DNA of 9,860 bases from SZUA-430 sp964646885 (GTDB lineage: Bacteria > Pseudomonadota > Alphaproteobacteria > Micropepsales > Micropepsaceae). The stretch spans positions 1 to 9,860 of the forward strand of contig CAZYFM010000121.1 in the NCBI GenBank assembly GCA_964646885.1, read 5' to 3'. Below are positions 5,459 to 9,860 of the stretch, in pieces. Made by a program: the position numbers and the translations under genes. The stretch's first letter is position 1, and every line of letters starts with the position of its first letter. Below the pieces are notes generated by a model. The model saw nothing but the letters and a program-made list of their open reading frames with translations, had not been told where the DNA came from and made no database searches.

Positions 5459-5558
5459 NNNNNNNNNNNNNNNNNNNNNNNNNNNNNNNNNNNNNNNNNN
5501 NNNNNNNNNNNNNNNNNNNNNNNNNNNNNNNNNNNNNNNNNNNNNNNNNNNNNNNNNN
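5459..5558. other. assembly gap (100 Ns)
   Basis: Exactly 100 unknown bases, a common placeholder length for a scaffold gap of unknown size. thrS enters the gap with about 200 codons still missing, and nothing on the other side matches its C-terminus. The true missing sequence should therefore be at least ~600 bases. Confidence 0.98.
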
Positions 5559-6874
5559 GAGCCAATGCGGTTTTCGGGTCTCGTGGAGAGCTTCACCTGG
5601 ACGTTCTCGAAACCCAGCTCCTTGTACGTTTCGAAAATCAGTCGGCTCGCCTTGATGGCCTCATCGATCATCTGCTCGGGCATCATGAAGATGTGAGCGT
5701 CGTCCTGCGTGAAGCCGCGCACCCGCATGATGCCGTGCATGGCGCCTGACGGCTCGTAACGGTGGCAGGCACCAAATTCGGCCATGCGGATCGGCAGGTC
5801 ACGATAGGACTTCAGGCCCTGGTTGAAGATCTGCACGTGGCCGGGACAATTCATCGGCTTGATGGCGAGCGTCTTCTTCTCGTCGGCGACCTCCGCCACA
5901 AACATGTTTTCGCGGTACTTTGCCCAGTGGCCCGAACGCTCCCACAGGGTGCGATCCAGCAGCATCGGGGTCTTCACCTCGACATAGTCGTTCTTCTCGA
6001 TCTTGCGGCGGATGTAGGACTCCAGCGTGCGCCAGAGCGTATGACCCTTGGGATGCCAGAAGACCTGACCGGCGGCTTCCTCCTGAATGTGGAAGAGGTT
6101 CATCTCGCGGCCGATCTTGCGATGGTCGCGCTTCTCCGCTTCCTCGATGCGATGGAGGTAGTCGTTGAGCTCCTTCTCGTCGCGCCAGGCGGTGCCATAA
6201 ATGCGCTGCAGCTGCGCGTTCTTCGCGTCACCACGCCAGTAAGCGCCCGAAATCTTGGTCAGCTTGAACGCTGTGCCGATCTTCGACGTCGACATGAGAT
6301 GAGGGCCGCGGCAGAGGTCGTGCCAGTCGCCGTGATAGTAGACCCTGATCTCCTCATCCGCCGGCAGATCCTGGATGATCTCCGCCTTGTACTTTTCACC
6401 GAGCCTCAGGAAGTGGGCCACAGCTTCGTCGCGGTTCCAAACAGTGCGCCGCGTCGGCAGGTCCTTCTGGACAAGCTCTCGCATCTTGGCCTCGATGCGC
6501 GGCAGGTCTTCGGGCGTGAATGGCTCGTTGCGGGCGAAATCATAGAAGAATCCGTCCTCGATGTTCGGGCCGATCGTGACCTGCGTGCCCGGGAACAGGG
6601 CCTGGACCGCCTGGGCCAGAAGATGCGCGGTGTCATGACGAATGAGGTCGAGTGCGTCGACGCTTTTGCGGGTGACAATCTCGACCTTTGCATCGGATGA
6701 AATGGGCCAGTCGAGGTCCTTGAGCTCGCCATCGACTTTCACGGCCAGCGCTGCCTTCGCAAGGCCGGCGCCGATTGATGCCGCGATATCTGCACCGGTG
6801 CTGCCGCGCGTCGTCGTCCGCACCGAGCCGTCTGGCAAGGTGATCCGGATTTCGTTCGCCGATGAAACAGTCAC
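5559..6874 (-). CDS. thrS: threonyl-tRNA synthetase, 3' part lost in assembly gap
   Basis: The first 438 residues (plus two bases of a Ser codon) of ThrRS, a class II enzyme that charges tRNA-Thr. Family members are ~640-660 residues. The parts seen are: a TGS domain (~7-68); the editing domain with HDTAH (His80, His84) and CRGPH (Cys188, His192), which removes Ser from tRNA-Thr; and the catalytic core. In the core, MNCPGH (Cys343) and DDAHIF (His394) supply two of the three zinc ligands, and motif 2 is EFGACHRYEPSGAMHG (Arg372). It breaks at STRPENRIG. Motif 3, the third zinc ligand and the anticodon-binding domain are missing. The start is GTG at 6874, with GGGGAG (6889-6884) 9 bases upstream. 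The break coincides exactly with the N run, so it is an assembly gap and not a pseudogene. infC follows. Confidence 0.96.
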
Positions 6875-6901
6875 AGCAGTGCACTCCCCTGGCTGGCCGC
6901 G

Positions 6902-6931
6902 CCAATCGCGGCACAGAGCGCCGCAGATTGG
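6902..6931 (-). promoter_or_regulatory. inverted repeat just upstream of thrS
   Basis: GATTGG/CCAATC and GCGGC/GCCGC halves form an 11-pair stem with one bulged base around a seven-base loop (minus strand loop GCTCTGT). It ends 12 bases before the thrS ribosome site. The inner part has the 5-pair stem and 7-base loop geometry of a tRNA anticodon arm. E. coli thrS is repressed by ThrRS binding a tRNA-Thr-like leader, so an autoregulatory operator is conceivable here. If the TTGACT promoter at 6953 is the real one, however, the left arm would not be transcribed. Confidence 0.4.
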
Positions 6932-6953
6932 TTAGGCATACCCGTTAAGTCAA
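6930..6953 (-). promoter_or_regulatory. possible thrS promoter
   Basis: On the minus strand TTGACT (6953-6948) is a good -35 box. Downstream, CTAACC (6935-6930) resembles the -10 core of Caulobacter-type housekeeping promoters (TTGACG, 10-14 bases, GCTANAWC). A classical 17-base spacing would place a poor -10 (CAATCT) at 6930-6925. Either choice puts the transcript start about 45-50 bases before the thrS GTG. Confidence 0.3.
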
Positions 6954-6968
6954 GAATGAGGGAACTGG

Positions 6969-7000
6969 CCGTGCTGCGGCCTAATCGTAACCCCGCACGG
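6969..7000 (-). terminator. weak hairpin downstream of the GT2 gene
   Basis: CCGTGC (6969-6974) pairs with GCACGG (6995-7000), with two further G-C pairs possible inside. It begins 6 bases after the stop of the minus-strand glycosyltransferase gene. No T-run follows, so termination would be weak or factor-dependent. An alternative small hairpin, GGCCG/CGGCC, overlaps it. Confidence 0.3.
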
Positions 7001-7005
7001 AATGT

Positions 7006-7809
7006 TCAGGGCTTGCGAGACTTTTCCTGCTCCAGGCGCGCTGCTTCGTACAGCTTCGCGTCGCGCAGCCAGCGCGACAGCGCTGACAGCCGGGCCAGAA
7101 CAAGCCCATAGAGGCCAGCCCTCCAGAGGCCGCGCATGACGAACGCCTTGAAGAAATAGAATGCGGGACCGAACAGGAGACGTATCCGGATCTGTCCGAT
7201 CGACTTTCTCTTGCCGTCTGCAGCCCGACGGGAACTCACCTTGTTGAGCTTGTCGACGTAATGCTCAAAGTCGCGGAAAGAATAATGGAGGAGCGCACCC
7301 TTCAGCTTCCCCACCTGCGTGCCAGACGGCAACTCAAGCTGGTCCCACGCCTTGTGTTCGGGCATGCGGAAAGCGCGACGGTCGTAGAGCTTGTTCCGAT
7401 AGTCCAGACGAATGTTGTACCAGGGCTCTCCAACAGGCGGCGCTGTCACAAGCTTCAGCTCATACACTTTTGCGGTGGGACCCGGGCCGGTGAAGAGGGC
7501 TCGCAGTTCCTCCGCGAGTTCCGGCGTGATCACTTCATCCGCGTCCAGATCGAGGACCCAGTCGTTCCGGCAGGCTTCCTCGCCTACCCGCTTCTGGAAG
7601 CCGGATCCGAGCCAGGACTGCTTAACCACGCGCGCGCCTGCGGCTTCCGCGAGTTCAAGGGTCCGGTCGGTAGAGCCGCAGTCAACGAGCACAACCTCGT
7701 CAACAATCTCCAGCGCCGCACTCATGACCCTGCCAATCAACCGCTGCTCGTTCAACGTACGGATGTAGCAGGAGACCGGCAGTCTTGCGGGCTTCGTGAT
7801 GCTGTTCAT
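7006..7809 (-). CDS. GT2 glycosyltransferase, WaaE/KdtX-like (LPS core type)
   Basis: A 267-residue family 2 (GT-A fold) glycosyltransferase. Relatives such as WaaE/KdtX add a beta-1,4-glucose to the inner core of lipopolysaccharide on the cytoplasmic face. Domain order: first strand and nucleotide site SCYIRTLNEQ (13-22), VDEVVLVDCGSTDRT (36-50), then the metal-binding DLDADE (87-92). The KLYDRRAFRMPEHKAW region (140-155), LLHYSFRDFEHYVDKLNK (173-190) and an SSRRA basic segment follow. The hydrophobic C-terminus (FGPAFYFFKAFVMRGLWRAG, 213-232, and following) probably lies on the membrane. That order and the length match the WaaE-like group. The acceptor sugar is not deducible. The start ATG at 7809 has GGAA about 12 bases upstream. 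It is divergent from the next glycosyltransferase gene. Confidence 0.88.
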   Translation of the reverse strand: MNSITKPARLPVSCYIRTLNEQRLIGRVMSAALEIVDEVVLVDCGSTDRTLELAEAAGARVVKQSWLGSGFQKRVGEEACRNDWVLDLDADEVITPELAEELRALFTGPGPTAKVYELKLVTAPPVGEPWYNIRLDYRNKLYDRRAFRMPEHKAWDQLELPSGTQVGKLKGALLHYSFRDFEHYVDKLNKVSSRRAADGKRKSIGQIRIRLLFGPAFYFFKAFVMRGLWRAGLYGLVLARLSALSRWLRDAKLYEAARLEQEKSRKP

Positions 7810-7967
7810 GTAAAGCCGGTTCCGTTAACTGATTGACGATTTTCAGGGGGATGGCGCCTGGACCATCCTTGTAGTATCGGAACGGTGTCACCTCAATTCG
7901 CGTGCCGCCCGGACGAGGTTTTAAGGCGGTTCGGCAACATCCTCAAGCGCCGCAGGCTGGTCAGGGC
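7810..7967. other. divergent region between two glycosyltransferase genes
   Basis: A 158-base region that should hold promoters for both neighbouring genes. TTGACG at 7833-7838 (+) is a good -35 box for alphaproteobacteria, but no -10 box stands at 16-18 bases, so no promoter is called. Short frames open on both strands (minus 7891 downward, plus about 7887 upward) but run out of phase into the real genes. Confidence 0.3.
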
Positions 7968-8702
7968 ATGGTTCAGATCCCGTACACGGTTGTCATCACG
8001 AGCTGCCGCCGGTTCGACCTGCTGCGCCAGACGATCAAAACCCTGATCCCGCAGCTCGATGTTCCCGCCCAGCGCTGGATCGTCATCGAGGACTCCGAGG
8101 ACCGGTCTGTGGAGCAGGCCGTCAGGGGACTTGGGGTGGACATCGACGTGATCGTCAACGGGACCCAGCTCGGCCAGATGCGGTCCATCGACCGCGCCTA
8201 CAGCGAAGTCACCACGCCATGGATCTTCCATTGCGAGGATGACTGGGAGTTCTTCCGAAGCGGCTTTATCGCGGAGTCACACGCGATCCTGGAAGCGTTT
8301 CCCAAAGTGAGCATGGTCGGCCTGAGGCCGAGATCCGAGCTGAACCCGCTTGTGCGCAAGCTGCCGAAGCAGAAGCTGGGAAACGTCGACTTCTTCATGT
8401 TCGACCCCAGCCTGCATCCGGAGTATTTCAGCTACAGCTTCAATCCGGGACTGCGTCGGCTGAGTGACTACAAGCTGCATGGGCCCTTTGCGGCCATCGG
8501 GCCAGAGCACGATGTTTCGTATGCCTTCAAGAAGGCCGGCTACAACATTGCCAATCTTGAGGAGCCCGCCGTGCGCCACATCGGAGACGGGCGGCACGTC
8601 CACGATCCGACGCAACGTGAAAAGGCGAAGAGCATTGGCGCCAAGCTTGCAAGGTCAATCCGCAAGCGCGTCAAGCGGCTGATGAGAAGCTTCGGTCGCT
8701 AG
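7968..8702 (+). CDS. GT-A-fold glycosyltransferase
   Basis: A 244-residue predicted sugar transferase of the GT2-like GT-A class. The first Rossmann strand is IPYTVVITSCRRFDLLRQTI (4-23), and WIVIEDSEDRS follows. The metal-binding motif is HCEDDWEFF (Glu90, Asp91, Asp92), and VGLRPRSELNP comes next. The acceptor side contains FSYSFNPGLRR and GPEHDVSYAFKKAGY (178-192), then a His-rich HIGDGRHVHDPT (204-215). The end is strongly basic (KLARSIRKRVKRLMRSFGR) and could bind the membrane surface. The start is placed at ATG 7968 because the protein fold begins there. The frame stays open to a GTG at 7902, but the extra 22 residues look like non-coding sequence and the GTG has no ribosome site. The ribosome site of ATG 7968 is also poor (AGG 11 bases away). 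Donor and acceptor sugars are unknown. Confidence 0.83.
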   Translation: MVQIPYTVVITSCRRFDLLRQTIKTLIPQLDVPAQRWIVIEDSEDRSVEQAVRGLGVDIDVIVNGTQLGQMRSIDRAYSEVTTPWIFHCEDDWEFFRSGFIAESHAILEAFPKVSMVGLRPRSELNPLVRKLPKQKLGNVDFFMFDPSLHPEYFSYSFNPGLRRLSDYKLHGPFAAIGPEHDVSYAFKKAGYNIANLEEPAVRHIGDGRHVHDPTQREKAKSIGAKLARSIRKRVKRLMRSFGR

Positions 8703-8715
8703 GACGCGAAGCTTC
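8686..8715. terminator. hairpin over the end of the plus-strand glycosyltransferase gene
   Basis: GAAGCTTCG (8686-8694) pairs perfectly with CGAAGCTTC (8707-8715) around a 12-base loop that contains the stop codon (8700-8702). It lies between convergent genes and could stop transcription in either direction. No T-run follows on either strand, so it may instead act as a 3'-end stabilising stem. Confidence 0.4.
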
Positions 8716-8731
8716 CCGTCACGCATTCGAG

Positions 8732-9058
8732 TTACTTCTCTTCCTTGTAGTCACGCCATTCGCGGACGGTGAGACAAACGCGCTTCGTCCCGATGCGCGA
8801 TCCGGAGGCTGTCTCCACGCGCTTGCAAACGACTTCGTCGTCCTTCGGCTCGGCCTGGGTCGTGCCATCGCCCGGCGTCGCGGGCTGCTCGGGCTTCTTG
8901 TCCTCCGCCGGCGGAGGCGTTACCGGACCCGTTGCGGGCGGCGTCGCCTGGGTCGTTTCAGTCTGGCCAGGAGGCGGGGTCGGGTTTTCTTCGGCGGCCT
9001 GGGCCGTGAATGCGAGCATGCAGAACACGGCGGCCCCGAGGATGGCGGACTTCTTCAT
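8732..9058 (-). CDS. small secreted proline-rich protein with a C-terminal two-cysteine domain
   Basis: A 108-residue exported protein. The signal peptide runs MKKSAILGAAVFCMLAFTAQA, with cleavage near residue 21. A low-complexity Pro/Thr/Glu/Gln-rich linker (~23-72) follows. A compact C-terminal motif then carries Cys78 and Cys95 in the pattern VVCKR...TGSRIG-like...RVCLTVREW. From memory, small periplasmic proteins of alpha- and gammaproteobacteria often end in this CKR-x(n)-GSR-x(n)-C-T-x-x-EW pattern; its function is unknown to me. The two cysteines probably form a disulfide. The start ATG at 9058 has AGGAA about 10 bases upstream. It lies in the same direction as, and downstream of, the GT4 gene, but 134 bases separate them and a promoter-like sequence is present, so it is probably transcribed on its own. 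Confidence 0.8.
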   Translation of the reverse strand: MKKSAILGAAVFCMLAFTAQAAEENPTPPPGQTETTQATPPATGPVTPPPAEDKKPEQPATPGDGTTQAEPKDDEVVCKRVETASGSRIGTKRVCLTVREWRDYKEEK

Positions 9059-9089
9059 GAAAAGAGATTCCTGTTAAGAACGATGGTCG

Positions 9090-9118
9090 ATATTCGGCAA
9101 ATTTCCGGGGCCTGCAAA
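9090..9118 (-). promoter_or_regulatory. possible promoter of the small secreted protein gene
   Basis: On the minus strand TTGCAG (9118-9113) and AATATC (9095-9090) are separated by 17 bases, an acceptable sigma-70-type pair. The start would fall near 9083, giving a leader of about 25 bases containing AGGAA. Both boxes deviate from consensus. Confidence 0.35.
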
Positions 9119-9192
9119 GCAGTAATTCCGTCGCGACCCCGCCGGACACACGAAATTGATCCATCCTGTTTCGCAGGGGAAACCGCAAAAAT

Positions 9193-9860
9193 TCACACGC
9201 CGTGGCAAAGCTCGCGGTAAACGCGCAGCGTGGCGTTGCACATCGTATCCACCGTGTAGCTGCTCAGCACGCGCTGGCGCTGGTTTCTCGCCATTGTCGC
9301 CTTCTCTTCCGCGCTGAGCGCGAGGGCTCTCGAGATCTGGTTAGCCATATCGGTCACGCTGCCAGGCTCGAAAAGGAAGCCTGTCTGGCCGTCAACCACC
9401 GTTTCGGTCTGTGCGCCAAGGCGCGATGCCACGAGCGGGCGCCCCATGGCCTGGGCCTCGACCGCCACACGACCAAAGGCTTCCGGCTCGATTGATGGAG
9501 CCACGACGACGTCAGCAGCCAGCAACGCTGCGGGCATGTCGCTGCAGTGACCTGGTATCCGGACCTTCTGGGTCAGCTTCACACGGTCGATCGCCTGCCG
9601 AAGTTCGGCCAGGTATCCCTCGCGCTCCTGCGGATCTCCGGCCAGCACGGCTTCGAACTCCTGCCCGGGCAGGCGCGCCAGGGCTTCCACGAAGTCGAGC
9701 TGCCCCTTCCACCTCGTCAGCCGGCCCGGAAGCAGGATCACGGGCTTGCCCGCCTTCAATCCCCATTGCCTGCGAATGTCAGCGACGCGGTCCGGAGTGA
9801 CGCTTTCCGGCGTGAAGGCCGCGATGTCGATGCCGCGGGGGATCACAACGATCCGCGACA
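9193..9860 (-). CDS. GT4-family glycosyltransferase, 5' part outside the window
   Basis: The C-terminal ~222 residues of a retaining GT-B-fold glycosyltransferase (family 4, glycosyl transferases group 1 domain). It uses nucleotide-sugar donors, typically in lipopolysaccharide, capsule or glycan assembly. The frame is open to the window edge. An in-frame GTG (9846) is preceded by SRIV, and SRIV-VIPRGID is the usual linker-to-C-domain sequence of GT4 enzymes, so this GTG is internal. Diagnostic parts are GRLTRWKGQLDFVEAL, the ADVVVAPS strand, the donor-binding E(x7)E motif in EPEAFGRVAVEAQAMG, and GQTGFLFEPG. The N-terminal acceptor domain (roughly 150 residues) lies beyond 9860. It is one of three glycosyltransferases in 3 kb, which suggests a surface-polysaccharide locus. 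Confidence 0.92.
   Translation of the reverse strand, partial: SRIVVIPRGIDIAAFTPESVTPDRVADIRRQWGLKAGKPVILLPGRLTRWKGQLDFVEALARLPGQEFEAVLAGDPQEREGYLAELRQAIDRVKLTQKVRIPGHCSDMPAALLAADVVVAPSIEPEAFGRVAVEAQAMGRPLVASRLGAQTETVVDGQTGFLFEPGSVTDMANQISRALALSAEEKATMARNQRQRVLSSYTVDTMCNATLRVYRELCHGV

Noticed and set aside
5762..6700. 312-codon plus-strand frame opposite thrS
   Set aside because: Purely antisense to the conserved ThrRS sequence, with shadow composition.
7700..7891. Minus-strand frame beginning VTPFRYYKDGPGAIPLKIVNQ
   Set aside because: The first 25 residues read like protein, but the frame then runs out of phase through the GT2 gene and ends. There is no recognisable family, so it is probably chance or a small relic.
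7902..7967. GTG 7902 as start of the plus-strand glycosyltransferase
   Set aside because: No ribosome site, and the added 22 residues (Pro/Gln/Gly-rich) do not look like part of the fold, which begins at residue 4 after ATG 7968.

Overview
The window looks like a chromosomal segment of a fairly GC-rich alphaproteobacterium. The closeness of the ThrRS and IF3 proteins to alphaproteobacterial forms, the Tat-exported YkuD protein and a TTGAC-type promoter all suggest this. A Caulobacterales/Hyphomonadaceae-like origin is my best guess, but it rests on impression, not on a search. No mobile element, CRISPR array or phage gene is visible. A run of 100 Ns (5459-5558) marks an assembly gap.

Layout. 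Positions 1-75 are a complete tRNA-Thr(GGT) followed by a good intrinsic terminator. Next comes a small secreted beta/gamma-crystallin-fold protein (+). It converges with a minus-strand pair whose start and stop codons overlap as ATGA: a periplasmic cysteine-hydrolase-like protein and a Tat-type L,D-transpeptidase (YkuD). Upstream of that pair, on the same strand, is a four-helix membrane protein of unknown function. A cytosolic glycerophosphodiester phosphodiesterase and an outer-membrane-type lipoprotein follow on the plus strand.

The centre holds the translation genes thrS and infC, both on the minus strand in the order thrS then infC, as in enterobacteria. thrS is cut by the gap and lacks its last ~200 codons. 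infC has no usable ATG/GTG/TTG start for its conserved N-terminus. The frame opens at an ATC codon with a well-placed Shine-Dalgarno sequence, and a six-codon ATG minicistron overlaps that start. This is the most striking feature of the window. Inverted repeats lie in both the thrS and infC upstream regions.

The right third is a surface-polysaccharide region. A WaaE/KdtX-like GT2 glycosyltransferase (-) and a second GT-A enzyme (+) are divergently arranged. After a small secreted proline-rich protein (-) comes the C-terminal part of a GT4 glycosyltransferase (-) that runs off the right edge.

Taken together, the window mixes translation housekeeping (tRNA-Thr, ThrRS, IF3) with envelope functions (peptidoglycan cross-linking, phospholipid headgroup turnover, lipoprotein, sugar transferases). 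No defence or mobile system was recognised. The best candidates for new biology are the infC start region and the coupled hydrolase/L,D-transpeptidase pair.
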